Of a DNA stretch of 64,000 bases, positions 29,201-35,946 are shown one piece after another. The stretch comes from Bosea sp. 685. GTDB taxonomy: Bacteria > Pseudomonadota > Alphaproteobacteria > Rhizobiales > Beijerinckiaceae. The stretch covers positions 3,100,001-3,164,000 of the forward strand of contig NZ_CP134779.1 in the NCBI RefSeq assembly GCF_031884435.1, in the 5' to 3' direction. The notes below the pieces were generated by a model that saw only the letters and a list, made by a program, of their open reading frames with translations, ran no database searches and was not told the DNA's origin. The position numbers and the translations under genes were made by a program. Numbering within the stretch: position 1 is the stretch's first letter; each line of letters starts with the position of its first letter.

Positions 29201-32200
29201 ACCGCTCCCGGCGCGATCAGCGTCGCGACGCTGACCAGTGGCAGCGGCACGAATGCGACATCGTCGGCCGGGACACTCGGCATCACCACGCTGACCGCGG
29301 GAGGAGCAACCACGCTCGCCGCCTCCGGCACTGTTACGCTTGGGTCGGCGCGGACCACCGCCGGGGATCTCTCCGTCTTCTCGACAATCGCCGGTATCAC
29401 GGCCGCCACGCTCGATGCGGCGCGAAACGCGACGCTGACCGCAGCCGGCCTGATTTCGGTCACGACCTCGCTCTCCAGCGGAGGCACGGCCTCCGTCACC
29501 TCGTCCGGCGGGGCGCTGAACCTCGCGGCTGCGACATCGGGAGCAGCAGCGACACTCAGCGGCGCAACGGCTGTCACGCTGGGAACGGTGCGGACCATCG
29601 CGGGCGACCTCTCGGTAGCCTCCACGACAGCCGGCATCACCGCGACCACGCTCAATGCTGCCGGCGCGGCCACACTCACCGCCTCAGGCGCGATCGGCGT
29701 CACGACATTGACCAGCGGCAGCGGCACGAGTGCGACCTCTTCGAGCAGCACGCTTGACGTCACGACGCTCACGGCCGGCGGAACCACGACACTCGCAGCC
29801 TCCGGCGCGGTCACGCTCGGCTCTGCGCGGACGACGACGGGCGACCTCTCGGTCTCCTCCACCACCGCCGGCATCACCGCCACCACGCTCGATGCCGATG
29901 GGGCTGTCACCCTCACCGCTCCCGGCGCCATCACCGTTGCGACACTGACCAGCGGCAGCGGCACGACCGCGACCTCATCGGGCGGGGCGCTCGATACCAC
30001 CACGCTTACGGCTGGCGGGACGGCGACGCTTGCGGCCTTCAGCGCCGTCACGCTCGGCTCGGCGCAGACGACGACCGGAGATATCCTGGCCTCCTCGACG
30101 AATGCCGGGATCACGGCCGCTACGCTCAATGCGGCAGGAAAAGCGGCCCTGACCGCCGCCGGGGCGATCTCGGTCACGACCTCGCTGACCACTGGCGGCA
30201 CGGCGTCCGTCACCTCGTCGGGCGGATCGCTCGACCTCGTAGCCGTGACATCCGGCGGATCCGCCACGCTCAGCGGCGCGACCGCCGTCACACTCGGATC
30301 GGCACGGACCACCGCTGGTGATCTGTCCGTCTCCTCGACCACTGCCGGCATCGCCGCGACCACGCTGGATGCAGCCGGAGCAGCCAGCCTCACTGCTCCC
30401 GGCGCGATCAGCGTCACGACGCTGACCAGCGGCGGCGGCACGAGCGCGACCTCGTCGGGCGGAACGCTCGACATCACGACCTTGACGGCAGATGCGACGA
30501 CCGCCCTGTCGGCCTCGGGCGCCGTAACCCTCGGCTCCATTCAGATCACGACCGGCGATCTTTCCGTCTCCTCCACGACCGCGGGAATCACGGCCGCAAC
30601 GCTCGGTGTGGCTCGCAACGCGACGCTGACCGCCGCTGGGGCGATCTCGATCACGACGTCGCTGACCACCGGCGGCACAGCGTCCGTCACCTCGTCGGGC
30701 GGATCGCTCAACCTCGCGGCGCTGACATCCGGCGGATCCGCCTCGCTCGGCGGCGCGACGGCCGTCACGCTGGGAACCATCCGGACGACGGCGGGTGACC
30801 TCTCCGTCTCCTCGGCAACAGCCGGGATCGCCGCAACCACGCTGAACGCTGCCGGCGCAGCCGCCCTGGCCGCCCCAGGAGCCATCACTGTCGCCACGTT
30901 GACCAGCGGCAGCGGCATGAGCGCAACCTCGTCGGGCGGAGCGCTTGGAATTACAACGCTTACAGCCGGCGGAACCGCGACGCTCGCGAGCTTGGGCGCT
31001 GTCACGCTCGGCTCGGCTCAGACGACCGTCGGGGATCTCTTCATCTCTTCGACGAACGCCGGAATTGCCGCCGCCACGCTCAATGCTGCCCGCAATGCAA
31101 CGCTGACCGCCACTGGGGCGATCACGGTCTCGACATCGTTCACCACCGGAGGCACGGCGTCCATCACCTCGACCGGCGGGGCGCTCGACCTCGCGGCGCT
31201 GACATCGGGCGGCACAGCGGCGCTCAGCGGCGCGACGACCGTCACCTTGGGAACCGCCCGGACGACAGCCGGCAATCTGTCCATCGCCTCGACCAACGGC
31301 ACCATCGCCGCGACCATGCTGGATGCGGCTGGTGCGGCGACCCTTACCGCCCCAGGCGCGATCAGCGTCACGACGCTGACCAGCGGCGGTGGCACGAGTG
31401 CAGCTTCGTCGGGCGCGACACTCAGCGTCACCACGCTTACGGCCGGGGGCGCGACGACGCTCGCCGCCTCCAACACTGTCACGCTTGGATCGGCGCGGAC
31501 AACGACCGGCGATCTGTCTGTCTCCTCGACCAATGCCGGCATTGCCGCGACCACACTGGACGCTGCCGGCGCTGCCACCCTCACCGCCCCAGGCGCGATC
31601 AGCGTCACGACACTGACCAGCGGCAATGGCACGAGCGCAACCTCTTCGGGCGGGACACTCGGGATCACCACGCTCACGGCTGGCGGAACGACCACGCTCG
31701 CGGCCTCCCGCGCTGTCACCCTCGGCTCGGCTCAGACCACCAGCGGCGATCTTTCCGTCTCCTCGACCACGGCGGGGATCACGGCAGTGACGCTCAACGC
31801 GGCGCGAAACGCTGCGCTGACCGCCGCCGGGGCGATCTCGATCACGACATCGCTGACCACTGGCGGCACGGCGTCTGTCACCTCGTCGACCGGCTCGCTC
31901 GACCTCGCAGCCGTGACATCGGGAGGCGCAGCCACGCTCAGCGCCGCGACTGCCGTCACGCTGGGAACGGTGCAGACGACCGCCGGCGATCTTGCCGTGT
32001 CCTCGTCCAATGCCGGCATCTCGGCTGCGACACTGGTTTCGGCCGCCGGGCTGGATCTGGCCGCCTTCGGCGACATTGCTGGCACGACGCTGACAAGCGG
32101 CGACCAGGCCAGCATCCATTCGGCAACGGGCAAGCTGACGATCGCGACACTGAACGCAGGCGCGACCGCGACCTTGCAGGCCGCCGGCGCCATTGCGCTG

Positions 32201-34189
32201 GGAACGGCAACCACGACGGCGGGAGACCTCCTCGCGACATCGACGGGCGGCCGCCTGACCGCCACGACCATCCAAGCCTTCGGCTCGACAGTCCTGAGCG
32301 CCGCCACGCTGCAGATCGACACGGTCACGAGCGGCGGCGACGCCACGGCCACCACTCACATCGGCTCCATGGAAATCGGCTCGCTGACCAGCGGCGGCGT
32401 CGCGCATTTGGATGCAGCGGGTGCGCTCACGCTCTCGAACCTGAACAGCGGCAGCGCGGCCACGCTCTCGTCGCAAAGCGCGACGATCGACCTGGCGACC
32501 GCGACGACAGGCGATACCGCCAGGCTCTCCGCCGCTGGAGCGATCAGCCTGGGCACGCTCACAACGCGGGCCGGCGATATCGTCGCGACCTCGCTCGCTG
32601 CCGGCATCACGGCGACCTCGCTGGAGGCGGCAGGCGCGATCGCGCTCGATGCGTCCGGCGCGATCATCGTCGGGACGGCGAGCAGCGGAAGCGGGACGAG
32701 CGCTTCGACGCGCGCCGGATTGACGATCGGCACGCTCGCGACCGGCGGCGACGCCACGCTCACCGCTACGAACATGCTAACCCTCACCAGCGTGACGAGT
32801 GCGGGCAACCTATCGCTGCGCTCGACGGCAGACGGCATCACCGCGCAGACCCTCCGCGCCAACGGCCGCGCCGATCTCGTGGCGGCCAGGACCGTGACGA
32901 TCAACGACCTGCGCAGCGGCGGCGGGACCGCCATCTCCGGCGATGTCATCGCCCTCGCCTCGCTCACTGCGGGCGAAAGCACGAGCCTGAACGGCCGCGG
33001 CGCGGTCACGCTCGGCAGCGTCCTGACGCAATCGGGCGATCTCTCCGTCGCATCCGAATTCGGCGCGATCCACGCCGGGACGCTCGATGCCTCCGGCGCG
33101 CTCCTGCTGCAGGCGCCCGGCGCCATCGCCGTCGGCATCGCACGCAGCGGCGGCTCCGTCACCGCAACGTCCTCGGGCGCGGGCATCGATATCCAGACGC
33201 TTGTCGCTCACGACGACGTAACGCTCACGGCAGCGGAGGCCTTGCGTTTTGAAAGCCTGACGGCCGGCGGGTCGCTCGTGCTGAATTCGACCCGCGCCGG
33301 CGTCACCATCACGACCGCGCAAGCGGGTGAGAGCATCGCCATCGCTGGGCAGGCGATCCGGTTCGGCGCACTCGACGCCGGCCGCTCCGCCAGCCTCGCC
33401 AGCGCCGGCGATATCGACGGCGACAGCATCGTCGCCACCGATGCGCTCGTCGCGCGGGCCGGCCTCGGCGGCAGCGGTTCGATCCGGCTCGGTGTCGGCG
33501 CGGCGCGCAACGCGCAATTCTCCGCGCCCGACGATGTCCGCCTCAGCCGCTTCGGCGCGGGCGACAGCATCACCATCCTGGGAACGGACATCGTCTCCAG
33601 CATCGTGCAATTGCCCGGCGGCTCGGGCACGCCGCTCGTGCTCGATATCGCAGGTCTGCGGGAACGGACGGCGAGGTCCGCCGCTCTTACGATCGACGCA
33701 TTGCGCTTCCGCGCCAACCGGATAGAAGTTACAGATGCGGTCATAACGACGAGCGCCAGCCGCTTCGACCTCGTCTCCAATTTCATTCCGGGAGCTCTGC
33801 GCTTGACCACACCCGGAATGACCGTCCTGGCCAATAATCGCAGCATCGCTCCGGTTCGCGGTTTCGATGTGCAGCTCTACCAGAAGGACCGGACCTTCTT
33901 CATCTCCGTCAACGGCAATCAATTGTCGTCGAACGCCTATGTCGTGCGCTTCGACAGCAATATCGCGAATGTCGATACTGCGGATGGCGTCTCGCTGGTG
34001 CGCGACATGGCCCGGCTCAGCGTCGTCGCGCCGACGGGACCGAGCTTCGGCGAGATCGCGCGCGGTTTCGTACTGGGCGCTGACGGCCGCTGGCGCAGCA
34101 CCGATCCCGAGACGACCGCCAGCCTCGGAGACGGCAGTGGTCCACGGGTGAATCTCGGCCAGTTCGGAAACGGCGGGGCCCAGCCTTGA
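14234..34189 (+). CDS. giant two-partner-secretion exoprotein (LktA/FHA-type filamentous adhesin, TpsA)
   Basis: A 6,651-residue predicted surface or secreted beta-helix protein. The first ~66 residues are an Arg-rich extension plus signal peptide ending in ALVLWNAPAFAQ. The TPS secretion domain follows (~67-330; SGNAGYNSFSRFEQAGGTTVN, then LVNIVRNGPVVVNGILNSY), which TpsB recognises. Most of the rest is short Gly/Ala/Thr/Ser beta-helix coils. Helical inserts lie near 2322-2501 and 4301-4398, cysteine pairs at 3057/3062, 3359/3367, 3658/3669 and 4028/4036, and twelve ~79/80-residue repeats at ~4960-5911. The organisation resembles the LktA-family filamentous adhesins. The TTG at 14234 has GAGG eight bases upstream; ATG 14297 and GTG 14336 also keep the signal sequence. 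The stop overlaps the tpsB start. I see no promoter of good quality in 13962-14233. Adhesion or aggregation is the likely role; a toxin is not excluded. Confidence 0.88.
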   Translation: MRSLRPKTTRRRTASPRLPHVMLPTPPHAVRPRSVPTKSVLANLRQRCLVGQAMALVLWNAPAFAQNMITPDGRTQTNVSVSGATTTITTQTVSGNAGYNSFSRFEQAGGTTVNMHLPQNTGALVNIVRNGPVVVNGILNSYKNGQIGGHVYFSDSAGFTVGPSGVINTGQLTVNTPTRDFLDQVISPNGVVNETMAARLRANDIPISPDGAISIEGRINARRGVTLYGSSVSVAGQITANAAPVDIGERRRRHQNAFAASVNTSGIRHGGAMVARRGGGIEIVAAGTASISGSLSANATARRSAGSIVVRSGRGTTITQTARLSAQGAAPSAKLAQGSAAAGQAAVNTGDGGKISITSDAAISIAGGARFDASAAQGVAGKGGEIKVFAGTNLDVENGAIFRGKGGLTGDGGFTELSATKTVTLGAVDVDLSSRSGKAGLLYIDPTDLIIGTGGSASMITNGTDVSLQATNSIMIAADGSIDTRQFNRSANGGVLSASNPSTGNSGAILLTSPNISVFGSLLAGVSTGSAYTAGDVTLDATTSDIRIAGMASATSTIDIHGTITGRDILLKADATAVASYADPSAGPLLALAAQSVGGILFGLNGGYVGSQVLSRIRVVDGATIEATRDVTITAKARQEASLPAITLTGGNPFAAAVSIGEIMGTVTADVASGATIKVGRDLTVSAENDVKLAVSAVSISVGTGLVAATVAYGFVDVTTAAKVHSGATVTAGAGAGTGAVSITAKNTNSLSTSSTAVAASGGVAGIAVAYSDYKAEADALLGASLGTSANKVQSVTVEALSDTTKNATSSSATTGDNIIFNAGPAGSTVSTLLSKLLGKMSEGSSSVPIKVGSAVTIASSDLSASAAIAADTGGTGPTIQASGDVVLASRQRDFGVRLIADSSTNSNSTDPTASNPEAMVSLSFGIAVGNYSHNSTASVGSGVTINANHIGVAALSENPISNTWTNWSGLGEVFSHINGNLGIVNNILTSYANAASSSNDLGLAGAVDYFRVSNDTSAYIASGATLNQTTATGAWSTTLAGNYLQNWASAVTITADTDQHSVDVGGNFGFKGGVNGGSGSAVGGSLIDIGRSSKTVAAVAAGATITATDLAVTANTSDILFAIATTSGRSAGTIALNGIVSVSGIQNQTLASISNKAIVTANSIAIKAEQSVSVFALSGGIVLGGGNGIGVSVAVLDAGSVTRAYVGDNSDDLTDGRLAGTAPQGLITTNSIAVEAATTGRITAASVAAAAADGAVATTLPPGTSEAIRKISDATNKQTGSGPSLSAAGAAAVALTTMGTSAWIDGARLQQKDNAGLTTSVRALNSTIIEVGAGAAAANLANTSGASAAIAGAVAIGILDNSTDARVSGSSLTGVYDTSVQAIAGGRATIVGVSLAVSAGGNGAAAISAAVGLVTNRVSASITDSALSAISGLTVSRLASVNAYQTTDIGIGGGSAYLGAQSGIGLSLSYAEIGDPSGQDAVSAIIRNSSFVNLSGLNVVASNSSRIVSGAATVGLGGNGLSGAFVFNKVTPTTRAEITGTAGAPPTITVGGDVVVTADSSRDATFDAIISGRQTFSQADAAQVEFDGSVANGGDPNPNGAAIVAITGSVQVGRNNVGISFLSNEVAQSHIATIDNVILTATGDVSVRAQDGASITGVAVGLGGATGQFAGVASVALQSVDNVVSAGITGTGTIITARDVKLNGSTTATIRGTAGSLGLGFGSAALGLSVVENSIENSVSSTIEDARLRASRDLLVQSQSSGTISTLSIGIAISRQVGLAGSVATSSVATDVAATVKRADIIAENNVGVIATNHDGIAVSAGALGAAGGSPSVAGGLSIVSNSIGGSTVASISESSSVDARVNGTGSLSFASGAVVSPPSLSSPSGPSTNLPDLAMAQRSLRGLAVIATSQQAVMANAVTAGIAVYPISGAVGYVTIRNSLGGTTSATIDGSTIDTRLNGGQNPTAIVVDAASHSYAGSYIVVGAIGGAAGAGADAQTTLKRQTSAALTNSTTGTIATSQAGLGGVGAVEVAAVSSQASTGKTIGFSAGVAGAAATGLVNSFEAVTTANVDQGILNAASLRVTADSTNGFYGVAGVGAGGGVALGSAFVVARSMSTTLATIGGGANVTTLNLNGRLDVLATSTNSFTALAAGGSAAGLVGIAGMVNLIDVANTTRAGLYGVASTQRPTPIQNLAGQSIDGSLNVIARETTTITPETGVAAIGGAGIGLGSATNVASLDSSVLADLSGSTISTTGAVVVQAVSDRSVDANAFTIGQGGSIGLGAAVNVISVGTGAPAGADLNINGDGTLSRINQLTAVDPGFLLSTSGLATYRTLRGAYASGATDDQLRTTANAEYLALIQNGTVVNGVLTLTASGVQALRSNAAIALFLPTATDSQVRDYAAARYTALKAANLQYVIGDAGLNSYRQVLEVTTPNLTDAQVKIAANDAFATLLANGVPVNGLYSLRGSGQAVYQAAADAALGRTATFSEVSSYAASQYAWFTSNRARTATPSAISATALLDSTGAQTGATALGGSITASSVSVTSTSKTSTENTALGIGVGGVGVGAALGYTTVADNVSAKLDQATVTTGSITVNASAIDGAGGVASKVDVTAGAGSGTASAGAAVAQGAVSNTLTARLGGTLTVTGATTVSATTTQGSRADALGAAAAGGGALGISIANSSLDGTATSNVAANTTLSGGTSLTVDASSAGISYASATAGAGGLLVAGTGADARASDSSRVEAHLGDNASVSVGTGAIRVTATATPDAKAAAYGVSVTGGLAVGAAISRATTNQTVIAAMDGGAAAQRALTAGSLSILATSTIFGTPVTSIGGSPGATSDFSRGGTGAAAWSFAGSGAYFASAVGSDARAVNTSTVTASAGNNVRLPAGIVAINATNTTRQIASATGFSIAGKYSIGAVLANASSTATTSATLGNDARLLGNSATSFSLIATGSDTQIANAMSGSGGLVSGAGASADTANTATVTTSIGARTQIGANTILINAAHTDSYANLVDATQAAALGASASLASHDATSNVLVDIGNSVIFSALGNGTKGCYVTTCLQGIELESRNIFTQLALGDTISAGAGGGINGVGAKSTIDIDGTSKVLVGNDANFASGVNAVNSPGPISIQAITELTANDTVTLTTGGLLQGAGVTSQYRARNVDNEVTLGTGVTLTSAGTINIGTYTTATVKTNALVTTYGLAAVGVAEADTDIITNQTITIGANSTLTGLDNVNVTAGRDASGLFMTSILGDATAIGYVRGLIAVPDADASTDLQNRARLNVNTGAALLSAQNVTLGAYNGTVTPNADGAGHGFQLYFIPVTQRDESPGASATSTVVINGRAVGGVFHEQEIIIGCGTGGLSICDLNATPTVYVKAGGAPVTVTRDDAFDAVAYVRANYTTTNGTIDDTAVADTLVGGIAPGLVRAYRISQLYAAGGNVFVNGDTIQGNGTLTANGGPTIKVVNNSAAYLILDGGAYIPDLTTGQILFTGAAQGQNGLAQTAVNANAQASITIDNAYTRSDIGNFGPALLIADDVTNLGGLVSINNTKGSFGFSGQRIDSLQFNVTVPEGAVAISSNGPNGMYNAGGSPQAEWDYAISYPGGRPGTPQGQYTINDTVNAAANASTGGSSDPSAYLYGVQTDGPDRRTSIVYYGNCIGRVGDVGYNCVGGYRFSSNDIFFAQIPTVPLYRESYGTALAGGSSQIYGAQVAIKASVININASIEAGRATNQSVVLDSGLGAAIQGFRGNYETFSQYSVQNPVIDVSQYFITSSHVSTLNSGDRPIKVFYDYRTNQLSVSDVNASSGGGSVLLDGQIISTNTLGSIKINGGFGHVDIVNNSGLELVTNRINTGTAAGANASTSKITIVDRLKAASANTTVYVYTPGSGIAKYVTSNGTQPILTGANATAPVQLIAGDSTRYNPVAGTRYEWTQQALLVKDGLVVNNRDAQGVWRYASGSANNPWEFVSSPTPGQAGLSEWVRSAQTGGSTTPQGRIVSDTSAVDIPFQERIYGGHTSVINAQQTYGDCNGGTPSICSENFRGTPGSTANSFWNYNYVTAAYVQVTASVKADYDFGISFQGNASGQLNITSNQSIRLQGNINNPTGAAFITATAGSITQAPQTNILSQNLTISARDALGSTAAPINVALTEGGIIAAYSGAGGINLNIDSNAKVWRFNADLDAASGRYGDINIRATGGLEVSQYAPANFTHVLGNNISITSVNGAVGGINTPLRMQAMATTLANGSQSGGVVNISAQGDIGVQQLSGDLRAGLISSTGGNVRVDVVSGTLKSASAQTAAQSLSTEQLSTIKSKLKLTQADGADAAALASVASFERNVTQTYTLYSSLIRNGSVSNGVFTLDAAATALYQPLADAAGMTVTAYVADRYANYASVFEKAYGANWNTQARFQESTLESNFSFTTASPGAVSGLASSITANAVWQTGQLVAAIDQAALQPASGVVGNGTAIIVGRDVTLNIGGSIGSLAPDVTIGLDAIRNGTLSTSQLQTLAVATTPGSVKLFGTNAGGQRVAVSDINTVPNGVTLTSVDISQTAPLFISATGTFSGSAQGDIYVQATTGAQSGGGSLNLGRVTATGAINLQAPQGITVATAPNSTTPLNAVQIQAGTDLVLTGAGGGIGSAARPLTYQIGGRLVSASAGAGDAYLVAAAGNAQIGRIFASGTASLTAASGSIQSYLPGVAISASNIVLNATGNVGSGVTPFAIQAAGDGEVSGQIGGSATLSTPTLASQSAVALRIGALSAAGGLSLAADAEVRILRSLSATTGPLSITAGSISMAAGATAQSGGRITLASLSDVMLGRVTSTLIAPAGTASIAVSAAGTISGNGDSVVNLGAGQAGGVIALNAGSGIGSSLVPVSFDTPSLSARSLQGGVYLKTATTTRVTALTADTGPASLLATGNLTVDALTSGGAASVISTAGMLTIGTLTAGGATTLSAANALGATSATTTTGDLTLVSTSGGINATTLHAAGAATLTAPGAISVATLTSGSGTNATSSAGTLGITTLTAGGATTLAASGTVTLGSARTTAGDLSVFSTIAGITAATLDAARNATLTAAGLISVTTSLSSGGTASVTSSGGALNLAAATSGAAATLSGATAVTLGTVRTIAGDLSVASTTAGITATTLNAAGAATLTASGAIGVTTLTSGSGTSATSSSSTLDVTTLTAGGTTTLAASGAVTLGSARTTTGDLSVSSTTAGITATTLDADGAVTLTAPGAITVATLTSGSGTTATSSGGALDTTTLTAGGTATLAAFSAVTLGSAQTTTGDILASSTNAGITAATLNAAGKAALTAAGAISVTTSLTTGGTASVTSSGGSLDLVAVTSGGSATLSGATAVTLGSARTTAGDLSVSSTTAGIAATTLDAAGAASLTAPGAISVTTLTSGGGTSATSSGGTLDITTLTADATTALSASGAVTLGSIQITTGDLSVSSTTAGITAATLGVARNATLTAAGAISITTSLTTGGTASVTSSGGSLNLAALTSGGSASLGGATAVTLGTIRTTAGDLSVSSATAGIAATTLNAAGAAALAAPGAITVATLTSGSGMSATSSGGALGITTLTAGGTATLASLGAVTLGSAQTTVGDLFISSTNAGIAAATLNAARNATLTATGAITVSTSFTTGGTASITSTGGALDLAALTSGGTAALSGATTVTLGTARTTAGNLSIASTNGTIAATMLDAAGAATLTAPGAISVTTLTSGGGTSAASSGATLSVTTLTAGGATTLAASNTVTLGSARTTTGDLSVSSTNAGIAATTLDAAGAATLTAPGAISVTTLTSGNGTSATSSGGTLGITTLTAGGTTTLAASRAVTLGSAQTTSGDLSVSSTTAGITAVTLNAARNAALTAAGAISITTSLTTGGTASVTSSTGSLDLAAVTSGGAATLSAATAVTLGTVQTTAGDLAVSSSNAGISAATLVSAAGLDLAAFGDIAGTTLTSGDQASIHSATGKLTIATLNAGATATLQAAGAIALGTATTTAGDLLATSTGGRLTATTIQAFGSTVLSAATLQIDTVTSGGDATATTHIGSMEIGSLTSGGVAHLDAAGALTLSNLNSGSAATLSSQSATIDLATATTGDTARLSAAGAISLGTLTTRAGDIVATSLAAGITATSLEAAGAIALDASGAIIVGTASSGSGTSASTRAGLTIGTLATGGDATLTATNMLTLTSVTSAGNLSLRSTADGITAQTLRANGRADLVAARTVTINDLRSGGGTAISGDVIALASLTAGESTSLNGRGAVTLGSVLTQSGDLSVASEFGAIHAGTLDASGALLLQAPGAIAVGIARSGGSVTATSSGAGIDIQTLVAHDDVTLTAAEALRFESLTAGGSLVLNSTRAGVTITTAQAGESIAIAGQAIRFGALDAGRSASLASAGDIDGDSIVATDALVARAGLGGSGSIRLGVGAARNAQFSAPDDVRLSRFGAGDSITILGTDIVSSIVQLPGGSGTPLVLDIAGLRERTARSAALTIDALRFRANRIEVTDAVITTSASRFDLVSNFIPGALRLTTPGMTVLANNRSIAPVRGFDVQLYQKDRTFFISVNGNQLSSNAYVVRFDSNIANVDTADGVSLVRDMARLSVVAPTGPSFGEIARGFVLGADGRWRSTDPETTASLGDGSGPRVNLGQFGNGGAQP
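29112..31968 (+). repeat. coding tandem repeats, 12 units of ~237/240 bp in tpsA
   Basis: Twelve consecutive units of ~79 or 80 codons, each beginning near (A/V/I)(R/Q)TTxGDLSVSST and ending AVTLGS or AVTLGT. Two types alternate. Type A contains TAPGAISVTTLTSGSGTSAT; type B contains TAAGAISVTTSLTTGGTASV. Their order is A B A A B A B A B A A B. Degenerate units continue to about 33200. This is protein-coding repeat DNA, prone to unequal recombination. Confidence 0.85.
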
Positions 34190-35847
34190 CGCGATATCCT
34201 TGCGGGCCGCGCCGGCGCGAAGCCGGCCGCGCTTTCGCTCCCCTCCTGGCCGCCTTGCTTGGGCTGGGGCTTCCCAGCCTTGCATTGGCGCAGATCGTGC
34301 CCCGCACGATCGAGACAGAAGCCGAGCGCCAGCGCCTTGAGATCGAACGCCAGACGGCCCCGCCGCGCCAAAGCGGCCCCGGTGTCGTGGCGCCGCCGCC
34401 CCTGCCGAAGCTGAGTTTCCCCGCGGGCGGGACGACGATCGTTCTGAAGCGCATCGACTTCGACAAATCCACCTTCCTGAGCGCGGCAGAGCTCGATGCT
34501 TTGCGCGCCCGCTATCTCGGCCGCAAGGTCGATCTGGCGGAGATCGGGAAGCTCGTCCAGGAGGTCAACGATCTCTACGCCGAGAAGGGGCAGGTCACGG
34601 CCAGCGCCATCCTGCCGCCGCAGAAGCTCGATGGCGGCGTGCTCAAGGTCGGGCTCATCGAGGGCCGCGTCAGCAAGGTCAGCGTCACCGGCGCGGTTCA
34701 AACCTGGCCGTGGTATCTCGAGTCGCAGGTGCCTGTCGCGCCGCAGAGCGTGGTCGATACGCCGACGCTGAACCGCCAGGTCTCGATCTTCAACCGCCTC
34801 AACGAGGTGCAGTTGCGGGCTCAGCTGCGGGCCGGCGGCGAGTTCGGCCTGACCGATATCGAATTGGCCGCGACCGAGCCACCGCGCAACCTCGCCCAGA
34901 TCTCCTATGACAACCAGGCGGTGAAATCGACCGGCCGCTATCAGGGCGTGCTGTTCCTGAAGCATCACGGCCTGCTCGGCCTCGACGACAGGCTGATCTT
35001 CTACGGCTCTCGTTCGCGCGGCAGCATCCTCGGCAGCGGCAGCTACAGCATTCCGATCTCTCCCTTCGGCACGCGGCTGGGCATCAGCTATACGCGCTCG
35101 GCCTTCCATATCGTCACCGGGGCGATCAAGGAGTTGCGGCCCGAGGGCATCTCGGAAAGCCGCGCGCTCAACCTCTCGCAGCCTATTTTCGCAACCGATG
35201 CGGTACTGTTGCAGGCCGTCGCGAGCATCGGCAGCGGGATCAGCAGCAGCAAGCAGATCGACATCACGACGGCGCATAGCAGCAACACCAAGGCATCCGG
35301 CGGCCTTTCGCTCACCGTGACGCTGCCGGGCTTCATGCATACGACCTCTCCGACGCTCTCCCGGATCGATTTCGAAGACAAGATCGGCCAGGCCAAGCGC
35401 AATCTGACGCTCTGGACCGGAAACACCTCGACGATCCTGCGCCTGAACGACGATATCTACGCGTCGCTGGTGGGCGCGTGGCAATATACGAATGACAAGC
35501 AGCTTCCCGGCGACCAGATCTTCCAGATCGGCGGCCCGACCACGGTGCGCGGCTATCCGATCGGCGCCGCCTTCGGCGATTCAGGCTTTTACGGCCAGGC
35601 CGAGCTGCATTACGCGCTGCCCGAGCCGCTAAAGACCCTCGACGCCTTCGTCTTCCTCGATCACGGCATCACCTACGGGACAGTGCCTGCAAGCATGCGC
35701 GCGACCTCCGTCGGCGCCGGCCTCGCCTGGCGGCCGACCGATTGGGCAACGCTGGAGGGCGGCATCGCGCGCCCGCTGGAGCGGGTCTCGGTGGCGCAGC
35801 GCGATCACGAGCTCTACTTCCGACTAACCTTGCGAAAAAACATCTAA
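34186..35847 (+). CDS. two-partner-secretion outer-membrane transporter (TpsB, FhaC/ShlB family)
   Basis: A 553-residue outer-membrane protein of the Omp85/TpsB superfamily that secretes the giant TpsA. An N-terminal signal (LLAALLGLGLPSLALAQ) is followed by a proline-rich linker and POTRA domains (IDFDKSTFLSAAELDAL; LKVGLIEGRVSKVSVTG). The C-terminal beta-barrel carries the conserved VRGY motif (residues 454-457) of the pore-plugging loop. The final strand ends LYFRLTLRKNI. The TTG start overlaps the tpsA TGA (TTGA), so translation is coupled to the exoprotein gene. A weak 6-bp inverted repeat spans its stop codon. Confidence 0.92.
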   Translation: MTRYPCGPRRREAGRAFAPLLAALLGLGLPSLALAQIVPRTIETEAERQRLEIERQTAPPRQSGPGVVAPPPLPKLSFPAGGTTIVLKRIDFDKSTFLSAAELDALRARYLGRKVDLAEIGKLVQEVNDLYAEKGQVTASAILPPQKLDGGVLKVGLIEGRVSKVSVTGAVQTWPWYLESQVPVAPQSVVDTPTLNRQVSIFNRLNEVQLRAQLRAGGEFGLTDIELAATEPPRNLAQISYDNQAVKSTGRYQGVLFLKHHGLLGLDDRLIFYGSRSRGSILGSGSYSIPISPFGTRLGISYTRSAFHIVTGAIKELRPEGISESRALNLSQPIFATDAVLLQAVASIGSGISSSKQIDITTAHSSNTKASGGLSLTVTLPGFMHTTSPTLSRIDFEDKIGQAKRNLTLWTGNTSTILRLNDDIYASLVGAWQYTNDKQLPGDQIFQIGGPTTVRGYPIGAAFGDSGFYGQAELHYALPEPLKTLDAFVFLDHGITYGTVPASMRATSVGAGLAWRPTDWATLEGGIARPLERVSVAQRDHELYFRLTLRKNI

Positions 35848-35946
35848 ATCAGTAACTTAGATCGTGACAACGGAAACGCCGCCGGCGTCACGCTCCAAGG
35901 CCGTCACGAGAACCCGTCCCGTCTCTCCAGGATTAAGAGCCGCACC

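Noticed and set aside
25018..29757. Plus-strand open frame of 1,579 codons in another frame of tpsA
   Set aside because: Arg/His-rich nonsense text typical of a shifted frame in GC-rich coding DNA; the tpsA frame runs without a break.
29112..31968. Regular ~240-bp repeats that could be taken for a CRISPR or satellite array
   Set aside because: Units are far too long, have no spacers and are in frame in a coding sequence.
29975..32476. Minus-strand open frame of 833 codons antisense to the tpsA repeats
   Set aside because: Its own repeats only reflect those of tpsA on the other strand, and there is no start signal or family match.
35842..35862. ATCTAA...TTAGAT inverted repeat across the tpsB stop as a terminator
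   Set aside because: Only six AT-rich pairs with a nine-base loop and no T-run, and sapC follows closely; too weak to call.
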